Positions 53,894 to 63,892 are shown, numbered from the stretch's first letter. The stretch is DNA of 64,000 nucleotides from Sphingoaurantiacus capsulatus (GCF_042648405.1 NZ_JBHRXV010000013.1:1-64000), one strand, 5' to 3'. Notes: generated by a model not told the origin, from the sequence alone. Numbers and translations: made by a program.

Positions 53894-56800
53894 TCAGGCG
53901 CAGCCGCGCGCGGCGCGGGCGGCGGCGATGCGCGGCAGCAGATCGGCCAGGCGGCCGGCGGCGACGGCGGGAACGTCGGCGGTGGCGAGCGCCTCCGCCT
54001 TGGCAAGCGCGGCGCAGGCATCGGCAACCACCGCGCCCTGCTCACCGTAGAACAGATGTGACTCGGCGAGCATGCAGCGAACGGCGGCGGCCACCTCGAT
54101 GTCCTCGGGCGACGCCGCACCCAGCCCGACCAGCGTATCGGCATGATCGAGCGCCCGCGCGATCGGGGCGAGTGCCGCAAAGGACGCCGCCTCATCCTCC
54201 TCGCCGGCCTCGTTCAGCAGGCACACCCCGCTCTGGAACGCGCAGTTGCGGAGCGCCTGCAGCCGCGCCTGCGGCGGCAACAGCGCGGCATGGGCGGCGA
54301 CGATCGCCTCGACGCCCGCGAAACGCGTGCGCGCGGCCGGGAAGTCGCCCCGCTCCATCAGCGCGTCGGCGCGCAGCAGCCCCGCCTCGATCAGCGGCCG
54401 GACCTCCACGGCGGTCGCGCCTGGCATCGGCCGCTCGGCGGCGATCGCGACGGCGCGGTCGATCCAGGCGCCGCCATCATTCCCCACCTGCCCGGCCAAG
54501 TCGCCGATGCCCTTCAGCAGCAACGCGACCTCGATGCGCAGCTCGTCATTGGGGTCGAGCGCCAGTTGCGTCTCGAAATAATGCAGCGCCTGGACCGCTT
54601 CGTCGAACGCCCGCGCGGGCACGCCCTCGGTGATCGCCGCTTCAGCGAGGTGCTTGAACACCCGGTAGGCCCAGTGGCAGGCGACCGGCGAGCGCATGCC
54701 GTCGGCGAAGCGCCGTGCCGCTTCCTGCACCGCCATCAATTCCGACCCGAGCGCACCCGGCCGCCCCCGCGCCGCCACCGCATCGGCCGCCCGCACCACC
54801 GCCTTGATCGCGCTGGCACGCACGTCCTGGTTGTCCTCGGCGGCAAGGTGACGGCGCGCGTCGCGGCAGATGTCGGCGAGCAGCGCGGCTTCGGCGGCGC
54901 CATCGAGCGCTGCGACGCCCTGCTGCGCCAGCGCTAGTGCGCGGGCAAGGATGTCGAGCCGGTCGTCGTTGAGGATCGGGATCATCGCCAGCGGCAGCGA
55001 GCCGGTTTCCGCCAAGGTCTCCTTGCGCCGCAGCAGCGCGAGACGCGCCGCGATCTCGCCCGGCCCGTCGCTGCGCGCGACCGCCTCGGCAAGGGCATCC
55101 TCAAGCTGCCGGCCCTTCGCCAGCTCGTCGGCCAGCGCCTGCCGGTGCGTCGCGTCGCCGTGCCCGATGGCGCCACGCAGCGCGCCCTCGATCATCGCCT
55201 TGTCGCGCTCACCGCGCGGGCTGCCCTGGCCGTCACGCTTGTCGATCGCCGCGAACAGCAGGCTCAGCGGCACCACCCGCTCGACATCCGACACACCGCT
55301 CGCGCGCACCTGTCGCCACATCGCCTCGGCAAGCTGGCGGGCCAGCGCGGTGCGGCGCATCTCCAGCAGCGCATGGCCGACCGACGAGACCCGCTCGCTG
55401 CGCAGCCAGCCGGGCAGTTCGTCGAGCCCGCCTGGCACCGCCGCCGCTTCCTCGGCGTAGCGGACGGCGGTCAGATAATCCCAGTCGTCGGCAGCGTCGG
55501 CGCCCAGCTCGATAAACAGCGCGGCGCTCAACCCCCGGTCGGCGGGATCGGGCGAGCCGTCGAGCAGCGCCACCGCCGCCTGCCGCGCCTGCCGCCGTGC
55601 CGGTCGCGGGCGGGCCGCGAGTGCGACCGGATCGGCGGCATCGGCACGCACCAGATCGGCGAGCACCTGCCGCACCTCATTGGGGTCGAACAGATTGGCG
55701 AGATCGGCGCGCGCCACCTCGCGATAGGCGCCCTGCGCAAAGGCATAGACGCCTTCGTCGACCGGGAAGATCAGCGCATGCGGATCGACACCGGCACGAA
55801 TACCCTCCGCCACGCCCTCGGCGCCCAGCCGCTGCGCGGCGGCGACGGTGAAGGCTTCGGCGAACTGCAGCCCCTGCGCCGCCGACAGACCGGCGGCGGC
55901 GCGCACCGGGCGGGGCGCGGCGGCAAGGCGGCGGGCGATCAGCTCGTGGAGGTCGAAGCGCGCGGCGCGCAGCTCCGCAAGCCCTGCCTCGCTCAGCGCC
56001 GCCGCGGGGTCGCGGCCGACGAACAGCCGCTCGTTGATCCGCGCATGCTGCACAATCTCCTCAAGCAGCCGCGGGTTGCCGCCGGCGCGGTCGAGCAGCA
56101 CGGCGCGCTGTTCGGGCGGCAGGCCGGGCAGCGCCTTCCGCACCAGCGCGTCATACACATCGCCCGGCTGCGGCCGCACCGGCGTCGGCGCCCAATCAGG
56201 GTCGCGCGCCGTCGCCCAGCGTGACGCGACGCCCGCGAACGATGCGGGATCGGCGATGCGGTCCTTCCATTCGCGCTCCCAATGGGTGGCGATCAGCAGC
56301 AGCGGCCAGCCGCGCTCGGCGGCGCGCGCCAGCAGCCGCTCGACGAGCTGGACGATCGCCGGGCTGCGATCGGCCCATTGCGCATCGTCGACAACCAGCA
56401 CCGCCGGCACGCGCCGGAAACCCGCGGCGCTGCGTTCGACCGCCCGCGCTGCGCCTTTCACGTCGAGCGCGCCCGCCGGCGCATCGAGGAAATCGCCGAG
56501 GCTTTCGATCAGCCGGTCGACCGCCTGCCGGTGCCGCGCCTTGTCGGCATCGGCAAACCCCGCCGCGCTGCGTTCGGTCCCGCGCTTCCACACCTTGGCG
56601 CCACCGCCGACCTTCAGCAGGTCGAACAGCATCGCGATGATCGGGCCGATGATCGGCACCATGCCGATGCCCTTTTGCGCCACCTCGCCCGCCCAGTCGC
56701 GCCGCTCGCGCAGCCGGCGCAGCGGCTCAAGGTGCGGCTGCAGCTTCGCTGCATAGCCGTCGAGCCCCTCGATCTGGTCGCGGCACGGCAGGCCGAGCCA

Positions 56801-57094
56801 CAGAAAGGGCGGCGCCACCGCGGCATTGCAGGGGGCCGCCGGGTTCACATCGCGGTAGTTCTCGTCCGCCGACAGCCGGTCGGGCCAATAGCCCGCCGCC
56901 CCGGCGCCATCACGCTGAGCCGACAGCCAGGCGTAGAACTCCTGGACGATGCGCGTCTTGCCGAGGCCGGATTCGCCCGACAGCACGACGAGCTGCGGCG
57001 CCGGCGCTTCGGCTTCAAGCCGGGCGTAGGCGCGCTGCAGGGTCGCGAGTTCCTCGGCTCGGCCGCAGAACGGTCGGGTCGGCGTGTCGGTCAT
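53894..57094 (-). CDS. STAND/AAA-16-type ATPase with helical repeats
   Basis: 1066 residues. Walker A GESGLGKT (40-47), Walker B LVVDDAQWAD (about 233-242). Between them is a hydrophobic Gly-rich insert (KGIGMVPIIGPIIAMLFDLL, 141-160) that could be a membrane helix. Residues 380-1066 are Ala-rich helical repeats (TPR/SEL1-like). The STAND layout (P-loop, winged helix, repeats) is used in transcription activators and in phage-sensing Avs proteins, but no known effector domain is visible. First gene of the operon. Confidence 0.85.
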   Translation of the reverse strand: MTDTPTRPFCGRAEELATLQRAYARLEAEAPAPQLVVLSGESGLGKTRIVQEFYAWLSAQRDGAGAAGYWPDRLSADENYRDVNPAAPCNAAVAPPFLWLGLPCRDQIEGLDGYAAKLQPHLEPLRRLRERRDWAGEVAQKGIGMVPIIGPIIAMLFDLLKVGGGAKVWKRGTERSAAGFADADKARHRQAVDRLIESLGDFLDAPAGALDVKGAARAVERSAAGFRRVPAVLVVDDAQWADRSPAIVQLVERLLARAAERGWPLLLIATHWEREWKDRIADPASFAGVASRWATARDPDWAPTPVRPQPGDVYDALVRKALPGLPPEQRAVLLDRAGGNPRLLEEIVQHARINERLFVGRDPAAALSEAGLAELRAARFDLHELIARRLAAAPRPVRAAAGLSAAQGLQFAEAFTVAAAQRLGAEGVAEGIRAGVDPHALIFPVDEGVYAFAQGAYREVARADLANLFDPNEVRQVLADLVRADAADPVALAARPRPARRQARQAAVALLDGSPDPADRGLSAALFIELGADAADDWDYLTAVRYAEEAAAVPGGLDELPGWLRSERVSSVGHALLEMRRTALARQLAEAMWRQVRASGVSDVERVVPLSLLFAAIDKRDGQGSPRGERDKAMIEGALRGAIGHGDATHRQALADELAKGRQLEDALAEAVARSDGPGEIAARLALLRRKETLAETGSLPLAMIPILNDDRLDILARALALAQQGVAALDGAAEAALLADICRDARRHLAAEDNQDVRASAIKAVVRAADAVAARGRPGALGSELMAVQEAARRFADGMRSPVACHWAYRVFKHLAEAAITEGVPARAFDEAVQALHYFETQLALDPNDELRIEVALLLKGIGDLAGQVGNDGGAWIDRAVAIAAERPMPGATAVEVRPLIEAGLLRADALMERGDFPAARTRFAGVEAIVAAHAALLPPQARLQALRNCAFQSGVCLLNEAGEEDEAASFAALAPIARALDHADTLVGLGAASPEDIEVAAAVRCMLAESHLFYGEQGAVVADACAALAKAEALATADVPAVAAGRLADLLPRIAAARAARGCA

Positions 57095-57147
57095 TTCGGG
57101 GATCGAATAACCCGGCCGACTCCTGCCAAGTCAATGCGGTAAAGGCG

Positions 57148-58881
57148 TCAGCAGCCGCGCGCGGCGGTGACCAGTGCCTGAACGCCGCCCAGCAGCCGCT
57201 CCGACTGACGGCCGATGTCGTCGGCCATCGTGCTGAATTCGGTCGCCTGTCGCTCGGCGGCGGCGGCGCGGTGGCTGATGCCGTCGAGATTGTGCGCCAC
57301 CTCGCCGCTGGCCCCGGCGATCTGCGCCATCGCTTCGGCGATATCCTGAGTCGACCGGCTCTGCTCAGCGACCGCGCCGCGGATCAGCCCCGCCGCCTCG
57401 TCGACGCCGTTGACCAGCCGGTCGATGTCGCCGGTCGCCGCCACCGCCTGGCCGGTCGCGGCACGGATTTCCGCCACGCGCCCGGCGATGGTGCGCGCCG
57501 CCTCCTCCGACTGCGCGGCGAGCCTTTTCACCTCGACGGCCACCACACTAAAGCCGCGCCCCGCCGCGCCGGCGCGCGCCGCCTCGATGGTGGCGTTCAA
57601 GGCCAGCAGATGCGTCTGCGCGGCGATGCCGGTGATGAGGTCGAGCACGTCGCCGATCTCGTCGACCACATTTTCGAGGTCGCCCATCCGGTCGCGGCAC
57701 TGGCGCGTGCGGGCGCGCGCGGTGTCGACCGCGCGGCTGGTGTCGTCGACGCGGCGCTTGATCGCGTCGATCGAGGTGACCAGCGCCTCGCTGCCGTCCA
57801 CCGTTGTGCGCACGAGCTGGCTCGCCTGCGTCGCGGCGGCCGCGCTTGCGGTGGCCTCGCGGCGGTTCACCACCGCACGATCCGCCATGCCGCCCGCCGC
57901 GCCGCGGAGCTGCTGTGACGCGGCGACCAATGATTCGGCCACGACGCTGGCATCGCGTTCGAAGCCGGCAAACGCCGCCTCGAGCTGCGCGGCGCGGGCC
58001 GAGCGCTCCTCGGCGATCTCCGTCTCGCGCTGGCGCAGCCGCTGGTCCGCCTCCACTTCCTGCGCGCGGGCGGCATCGACGGCGTTCTGCGCATGGTCGA
58101 TGGCGCGCGCGATCTCGCCGATCTCGTCGCGGCGGTCGAGGCCCGGCACCTCGGCGCGCTGCCCGGCGGCGTAGCGGGCGAGCGCGGCGGCGAGTTCGTG
58201 CAGCGGCCGGCTGACGCCGTGCATCACCGCGAGGATGCTGGCGAAACCGATGGCCAGCGAAGCCAGCACCAGCCCGGCGGCAACCCACAAAGCGCGGGTC
58301 AGTTCGATGTCGGCGCGGCGCTGCGTGGCAAGCGCCCGACCGCGCGTCTGCGCTGCCAGTTCGGTCACCGCCGTCGCCAGCGGGTCGATGCCCGCATACA
58401 GCTCGCCGGTAACGAAGAAGTCGAGCCGGTCGGCGTTGCCGGCGACAAGGATGTCGGCCAGCCGATCGACCGTCGCATCGGCGCGCGCCTTCGACTGCTC
58501 GACCGCGGCGGCAAGTGCCTGCTGGTCGGCGGGCACCTGCCGCTTGCGATACTCCGTCCAGCGCTCCCCGATCAGCTTCTCGGCATCGGCAATGGCGCTG
58601 AGGCCGGAACCGGCCGACATATTGCCGTTCCGCACCTTGTGCGCAACGTTGACCACCGAGAAGGCATAGGCGTCGGACAGCGTCTTCAGCTCGTCCAAGG
58701 GCTCGACCTGATCGCGGCGGATCGATTCGACCATCGCCCGGCTGCGCGCCACCGTGTGCACCACATAGGCCGCGAGCAGCGCCTGCGAGCCGAGCAGCAC
58801 GCCGACGACCACCAGCATGCGCAGGCGGATCGACGACCATTGCCGCTGGCGCAGGCGTCGCAGGATCGGGGGCATGCGCAT
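57148..58881 (-). CDS. Methyl-accepting chemotaxis protein
   Basis: 577 residues. TM1 at about 22-42, a periplasmic helical sensor (about 43-190, four-helix type), TM2 at about 195-220, a HAMP-like section and a signalling domain with the hairpin tip around ITGIAAQTHLLALNATIEAA followed by RAGAAGRGFSVVAVEVKRLA. Ligand unknown. Start ATG 58881. No che genes nearby, so it works with a chemosensory set elsewhere. Confidence 0.92.
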   Translation of the reverse strand: MRMPPILRRLRQRQWSSIRLRMLVVVGVLLGSQALLAAYVVHTVARSRAMVESIRRDQVEPLDELKTLSDAYAFSVVNVAHKVRNGNMSAGSGLSAIADAEKLIGERWTEYRKRQVPADQQALAAAVEQSKARADATVDRLADILVAGNADRLDFFVTGELYAGIDPLATAVTELAAQTRGRALATQRRADIELTRALWVAAGLVLASLAIGFASILAVMHGVSRPLHELAAALARYAAGQRAEVPGLDRRDEIGEIARAIDHAQNAVDAARAQEVEADQRLRQRETEIAEERSARAAQLEAAFAGFERDASVVAESLVAASQQLRGAAGGMADRAVVNRREATASAAAATQASQLVRTTVDGSEALVTSIDAIKRRVDDTSRAVDTARARTRQCRDRMGDLENVVDEIGDVLDLITGIAAQTHLLALNATIEAARAGAAGRGFSVVAVEVKRLAAQSEEAARTIAGRVAEIRAATGQAVAATGDIDRLVNGVDEAAGLIRGAVAEQSRSTQDIAEAMAQIAGASGEVAHNLDGISHRAAAAERQATEFSTMADDIGRQSERLLGGVQALVTAARGC

Positions 58882-58954
58882 CGGTGAAGGGCCTTCCGCT
58901 AAGGTCGCCCGTCAAATGCCGTCACATGGTTAAAGCGTTCGTAAACCGGGCGTG

Positions 58955-58996
58955 AACCTTTCGTGACAATCCGCCCATAACGGGCGCCGAAAGGTT
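58955..58996. other. Nested hairpin upstream of the small membrane protein
   Basis: AACCTTTCG (58955) pairs with CGAAAGGTT (58988); inside, CGCCC pairs with GGGCG around ATAAC. It lies 53 bases before the GTG at 59050, in the 168-bp divergent region with the MCP gene. It may be a leader structure or a terminator; no function is known. Confidence 0.4.
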
Positions 58997-59049
58997 TGTT
59001 GCACCGGCGAAACCGTCTATCCGGCGCGACGATCCCCAAGGAGACTGAT

Positions 59050-59187
59050 GTGTCTGATCGTCGTTCGCGCGTGCGTACCGCGCCCGAACCTTCCGTGCTG
59101 CGAATCGTCGGCACCATCGTGCTGGCCCCGACCGCGATGTTCGCGCTGCTGTTCGTCGCCGGCCAGCTCTGGCAGGCGTTGGCCTAG
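59050..59187 (+). CDS. 45-residue single-pass membrane protein
   Basis: GTG start with AAGGAG six bases upstream. About 22 hydrophobic residues (IVGTIVLAPTAMFALLFVAG) follow a basic N-terminus. I know no family. It overlaps the convergent TonB receptor stop by four bases and has an upstream hairpin (58955). Confidence 0.55.
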   Translation: MSDRRSRVRTAPEPSVLRIVGTIVLAPTAMFALLFVAGQLWQALA

Positions 59188-61658
59188 GAGGTCGGTGCCG
59201 CCGGTGCAGGCGTCGGCGGCGGCGGCCGGCGCATCGCGCTGCGCGGCGGCAAGAACAGCTTGCGGAAGGAGATGCTGACCGTCCGCCCCTGCGCATCGAG
59301 CAGGTCCGGCTGATAGTTGATCGGCGTCAACCCGGTGCCGTCGCGCACCTTCTGCTTGGCATCGAAGAGGTTATCGACGCCGAGGCGCACCTGCGTGCCG
59401 CGCAGCCAGGGATGCTGCAGTACCAGCTCGGGCTTCTCGCCGAGGTTGGCGAAGATTCGCAGGTCCATCTTGGTCAGTGGCGCAAAGTCGAGATCGCCGG
59501 AGGGACCGCCGACCACCTGGCTGCCGCTCTGCCACGTCCCCGTCAGCCGCACGCCGATACCATTGTTGAACCAGCCGCTCTCGACCTCGACCCTGTGCCG
59601 CGCGCGGCCGCCGCCGGTGTCCGCCGCCTCGCCGTCGAGATAGTCGATCACCGGCAAGCCGGGGCGGATCAGCACCTCATCGCGGATCAGCAGCGTGTGA
59701 TAGGCCGACAAGGTCAGCCGCCCGCTCTGCCCGCCGCCGAACGGCCCGAAGCCGCCGGGACCGCCGCCGGGTCCCCGGAAGCCGCCCGGCCCGCGCTGGC
59801 CCTGACCGGCACCCTGACCTTGCGGCTGCGGCCCGCCGCCCGCCGCCTCACGGGTGCGGCGCAGCTGATCCATCACCGACTGCGACGGCTGCGCCGACTT
59901 CAGCGGCTTGCTGAAATTGATGCCCCAGCGAACCTCGTCACGCGCCGATGAGTCATAGTTCACCGGGCGCAGGTCGACGCGGATCAGGTCGCCCGCCGCA
60001 TTGCGCGTGAAGCGTTCGGGGAAGGCCGCCTCGATCGCCGCGGTCGGCCCGGGGAAGCGCGACAGCGGATCGTCGGTGCGGGTGCGCACATAGTCGCCGC
60101 GCAGTTCGAGGTTGGTCTCGTCCAACGGCTTCAGGGTCGCGCCGAGCTTGGTGACCTTGCGCGTGTCCGACAGCAGGTCCGGATTGCCGCCGCTGACCTG
60201 ATCGACCAGCACCGTCTCGCCGAGCCGGAAGTCGAAGATGCGGCTGTTCGGCGTCACCAGCACCGGATCACCGAGCTGCTGCAGCCCCGGCGCGCCCTGC
60301 TCGCGGGTGTAGGAGGCGATGAGGCTGAGCCTCTGCACCGGCGCCCAGAACAGGCCGCCGCCGGCCGTCACCAGCGTGCCGAAGTCGGACAGTTCCTCGA
60401 CCTCGACATTGCCATTCAGGGTCAGCGTGCCGATCGCACCCCACGCGCCGTTGCGCTTGGCGACGGGCAGGTCGAAGTTGAGCGAGGAGCTCAGTCGATC
60501 GCGGCCCAGATCGGTCTCGGTAACGCCCGACACGCGCTGGGCACGGCTGTCGATGTCGCGGGTATCGCCCGCCACCTTCACCGTCATCGAGGCGCGGCCC
60601 GCCGGCAGCTCGGCGAGCGGCCCGCTGGCGACGACGTCGAGCGCACCCGTCGAATTGGTCGAGCGCGCGCGGTCGCGGCTCGCCACCCCCACCGTCTCGC
60701 GGTCGGTCAGGGTCAGGCTGCGCGACAGTTCGTAGGAGCCGGTCGCCGACAGTCGCCAGCTGCCGCGATCGGTGTTGAGCGCCATGCCCAGCCGACCGGA
60801 ATCATTATCGGTGTTCCGCTCCAGCGCGGTACCGGGGCTGAGCAGCGATTCACCGAGCAGCGAGCGGCCGTCGGTCGACTCCACCTGCCCATCGAAGGTC
60901 GCCGCCACATCGCCGAAGACCGTCCGATTCACCGTGCCGCCGAGCCGCGCCATCTGGCGCGAGCCGAGCAGGGTACGGAAGTCGCGCTGGTCGCGTTCGC
61001 CGGCGGCGGGCGGGGCGATGTCGCGCTCCGATTCCGTGAGCGAGCTGGTGCCCTCCAACCGAAGGTTGATGGTGGTGCGGCCGTCCTCGTTGATCATCAA
61101 TCTTGTGGCGTCGGCCTCGCCCTCGAAGCGCCCCCCCTCGGTCGGCATCTCGCCTTCGACGCGCGTCACCGTCGAGCGGAAGCGCGGGCGCAGCACGATG
61201 TTCACCACGCGCTGATCGGCGCGATAGCCGTACTTCAGCGCCACCTCCTCGGGGAGGATGTCCATGCGCAGGATCGCCTCGGGCGGCAGATCGCGCACTT
61301 CGCGGAAGCCCGAGGTGCGGCGGCCGTTCAGCAGCACGATCGGCTGCCCGCCTTCGCGGCTGCGCGAGCTGGCGGTCTGCGGCGCCACCGCTTCCAGAAG
61401 CTCGGCGATGCTGGTCGCGCCGGTGGCGCGGATGTCGCGCGGGTCGAGCGTGTTCTCGGGCGGGATGTCGCCGATCACCGCGCCGGGCAGCCTGGCGCCG
61501 CCGACCACCACGATCTCCTCGTCGGTGTAGGTCTCCCCTTCGGCGGCAGGCGCAGCGGCGGCCTCGGCCGCTTCCTGGGCGGCAAGCGGGAGGTGGAGGG
61601 CGAGAAGGGCGGTGCCGGCGAGGAGACGCACGCTGGCGCGGGCATGAAGAATGGTCAC
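59184..61658 (-). CDS. TonB-dependent receptor with Gly/Gln-rich insert
   Basis: 824 residues. Signal peptide, a TonB box (DEEIVVVGG near 45), plug with GATSIAELLEAVAP and LLNGRRTSGFREV, and a beta-barrel. Between residues about 600 and 650 there is a Pro/Gly/Gln run (GPQPQGQGAGQGQRGPGGF) inside a barrel loop, and the C-terminus ends with a 20-residue Pro-rich tail (RPPPPTPAPAAPTS) after the expected final aromatic strand (SISFRKLFL). Substrate unknown. Overlaps the 45-residue gene. Confidence 0.85.
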   Translation of the reverse strand: MTILHARASVRLLAGTALLALHLPLAAQEAAEAAAAPAAEGETYTDEEIVVVGGARLPGAVIGDIPPENTLDPRDIRATGATSIAELLEAVAPQTASSRSREGGQPIVLLNGRRTSGFREVRDLPPEAILRMDILPEEVALKYGYRADQRVVNIVLRPRFRSTVTRVEGEMPTEGGRFEGEADATRLMINEDGRTTINLRLEGTSSLTESERDIAPPAAGERDQRDFRTLLGSRQMARLGGTVNRTVFGDVAATFDGQVESTDGRSLLGESLLSPGTALERNTDNDSGRLGMALNTDRGSWRLSATGSYELSRSLTLTDRETVGVASRDRARSTNSTGALDVVASGPLAELPAGRASMTVKVAGDTRDIDSRAQRVSGVTETDLGRDRLSSSLNFDLPVAKRNGAWGAIGTLTLNGNVEVEELSDFGTLVTAGGGLFWAPVQRLSLIASYTREQGAPGLQQLGDPVLVTPNSRIFDFRLGETVLVDQVSGGNPDLLSDTRKVTKLGATLKPLDETNLELRGDYVRTRTDDPLSRFPGPTAAIEAAFPERFTRNAAGDLIRVDLRPVNYDSSARDEVRWGINFSKPLKSAQPSQSVMDQLRRTREAAGGGPQPQGQGAGQGQRGPGGFRGPGGGPGGFGPFGGGQSGRLTLSAYHTLLIRDEVLIRPGLPVIDYLDGEAADTGGGRARHRVEVESGWFNNGIGVRLTGTWQSGSQVVGGPSGDLDFAPLTKMDLRIFANLGEKPELVLQHPWLRGTQVRLGVDNLFDAKQKVRDGTGLTPINYQPDLLDAQGRTVSISFRKLFLPPRSAMRRPPPPTPAPAAPTS

Positions 61659-61723
61659 GCAGGCCTTACGGTGGGGAAACGGGCGATCCCCCTAGCCGCG
61701 AAACAAATTTTTAGACAGGCGTT

Positions 61724-63628
61724 TCAGCGGTCGAAAACGAACTCGCCGGCCTTCGGCGCAAGGGTCACGCGCCAATAATCGACGAGCGGCCACGGCCAGT
61801 TCTGGCTGACCCGACCGCCCGCATTCTTGTACCAGCTGGTCACCCCCGGCTGGCCCCACGCCATGTCGGCATTGGCGGCATCGACGTCGGCGTTGAAGCG
61901 GTCATGTACCGCCTCGCGGACTTCAAGGCTCTTCGCCCCCTCGTCGAGCAGCAGCTTCGCCGCGCCGACGACATAGCGGACGCCGCATTCGGAGAAGAAG
62001 ATGATGCTGCCGTTGACGACGATGTTGGTGTTCGGCCCGTAGAGCATGAAGAAGTTCGGGAAGCCCGGCACCGTCAGCCCGAGATAGGCGCGCGCGTCAC
62101 CCTGCCAGCGGTCATGCAGCTCTACGCCGCCGCGGCCGTAAACCTTGAACGTCGACAGAAAATCGCTGGCGGTGAAGCCGGTGCCGTAGACGATCGCGTC
62201 GAAGTCGCGCGACGCCCCGTCCTCGGTCTCGATCCCCGTGGGCGAAATCTTCGCGATCGGGTTGGTCACCACCTCGACATTGTCGCGCTTCAGCGCCGCC
62301 AGCCACACGCCGTTGTCGCGCACCGTGCGCTTGCCGCCGATCGGGTAACTGGGGACGACCAGCTCGCGCAGGTGCGGCGCGTCGCCGATCTGCTCCTGGA
62401 TCTTCTCGACCAGCGCGGCGCGAAGCTCGGCGTTCATCGCGCTGATCGCGGTCGTATCGCCGTCCCAGGCCGGATCGGCCTTCACCATCTCGTAGATGCC
62501 GTCGGTCAGCATCCAGAACAGCCAGAAGCGGTACCAGCTTTCATAGGTCGGCACATGCTCGAGCATCCAGCGCATGCCGCCGCCGACATCGTCATGATAA
62601 TTGGGCGTCGGGCCGAGCCACGGCGGGGTGCGCTGGAACACGGTCAGCGAGGCGACCTTGCCCGCGATCTCGGGCACGAACTGAAAGGCGCTGGCCCCGG
62701 TGCCGATCACCGCGACGCGCTTGCCCGCCAGATCGACGTCATGCCGCCAGCGCGCCGAATGGAAGGCGTCGCCGGCAAAGCTGTCGCGCCCGGCCACATC
62801 GGGCAGGCGCGGCTGATTGAGCTGCCCGACCGCGCTCACCAGCAGATCGGCTTCCAAGCTCTCGGTCGCGCCCTTCTGCGTGACCGTCACCCGCCATTTC
62901 GACGCCGCCTCGTCCCAGCGCGCGTCCTCGACCTTGGTCTCGAACCGCACATGCTCGCGCAGGCCATGCTTCGCGGCGACGCCGCGGAAATAGTCGAGCA
63001 GCACCGGCTGCGTCGAATAATGCTGCGGCCATTCGTGGCTCGGCTCGAAGGAATAGCCGTAGAGGTGATTGGGGTTGTCGACACGGCAGCCGGGATAGCT
63101 GTTCTCGAACCAGGTACCGCCGACCTCGGCGTTCTTTTCGATGATCCGCACCGCGACACCCGCCTGCCGCAACCGGATCGCCGCCAACAGCCCGGACATG
63201 CCGGCGCCGACGATGATCGCCGAAAGGTTGCGCTTCGGCGCCAGGGTCTCGACGCGCCAGTCGGGCTGCTTCGCATCGCGCCCGTCGAGGCCCAGTTCCT
63301 CCAATAGGAACGGCACATAATGTTCGGGAATGTCGACGCCGGCGATGAAGTCCATCACCTGGCGGATGGTGGCCTCCGGCGGCGCCGGCGGCAGCGGCCG
63401 GCCGTCGATCAGATGCGCGACCAGCGCATCCTCGGCGCGCTGGCGGATGTCCGCCTGCACCGCATCGGGCAGATCGCCCTGCCCGTCGCCGAAGAAATCA
63501 TACACCGGCGGATGCTCGGGCAGCAGGTGCGAGGCGTCGCCGGTCAGGTGGACCAGCGCCGCCATCAGCGACGGGATATGCGCTTCGAGAAGCGCGGTAC
63601 GGATGGACTCGCGGGTAAGGTTCGCCAT
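61724..63628 (-). CDS. Baeyer-Villiger-type flavin monooxygenase
   Basis: 634 residues. FAD site IIVGAGMSG (after an N-terminal extension of about 130), second Rossmann VIGTGASA, and the fingerprint FxGxxxHxxxW in SFAGDAFHSARWRHD. FMO/BVMO enzymes insert oxygen into ketones using NADPH. The 130-residue N-terminal extension is typical of one subset. ATG at 63628; upstream are the 80-bp repeat and the duplicated palindrome. Confidence 0.92.
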   Translation of the reverse strand: MANLTRESIRTALLEAHIPSLMAALVHLTGDASHLLPEHPPVYDFFGDGQGDLPDAVQADIRQRAEDALVAHLIDGRPLPPAPPEATIRQVMDFIAGVDIPEHYVPFLLEELGLDGRDAKQPDWRVETLAPKRNLSAIIVGAGMSGLLAAIRLRQAGVAVRIIEKNAEVGGTWFENSYPGCRVDNPNHLYGYSFEPSHEWPQHYSTQPVLLDYFRGVAAKHGLREHVRFETKVEDARWDEAASKWRVTVTQKGATESLEADLLVSAVGQLNQPRLPDVAGRDSFAGDAFHSARWRHDVDLAGKRVAVIGTGASAFQFVPEIAGKVASLTVFQRTPPWLGPTPNYHDDVGGGMRWMLEHVPTYESWYRFWLFWMLTDGIYEMVKADPAWDGDTTAISAMNAELRAALVEKIQEQIGDAPHLRELVVPSYPIGGKRTVRDNGVWLAALKRDNVEVVTNPIAKISPTGIETEDGASRDFDAIVYGTGFTASDFLSTFKVYGRGGVELHDRWQGDARAYLGLTVPGFPNFFMLYGPNTNIVVNGSIIFFSECGVRYVVGAAKLLLDEGAKSLEVREAVHDRFNADVDAANADMAWGQPGVTSWYKNAGGRVSQNWPWPLVDYWRVTLAPKAGEFVFDR

Positions 63629-63677
63629 GCCGGCAGCGTCGCGCCCCGTCACCGGGCGCGCAACCAGCGCAAAGCGT

Positions 63678-63757
63678 TAGGGCCTGAACTCATCAAGCAT
63701 GGCGTTCGGGACGGCGTCAGGAAGGCCATGGCAAGTAAGGTCGCGCAGACCAGCTAG
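63678..63757 (+). repeat. 80-bp dispersed repeat, copy 2
   Basis: Matches the inverted copy at 57-136 with four mismatches. It lies 49 bases upstream of the monooxygenase start. Its first 53 bases recur once more, inverted, at 63791-63843 as part of the terminal palindrome. Confidence 0.85.
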
Positions 63758-63892
63758 CTGAAGCTAGCTGGCAAGCGGCCGGCGCGTGGCCATGGCCTTC
63801 CTGACGCCGTCCCGAACGCCATGCTTGATGAGTTCAGGCCCTAACGCTTTGCGCTGGTTGCGCGCCCGGTGACGGGGCGCGACGCTGCCGGC

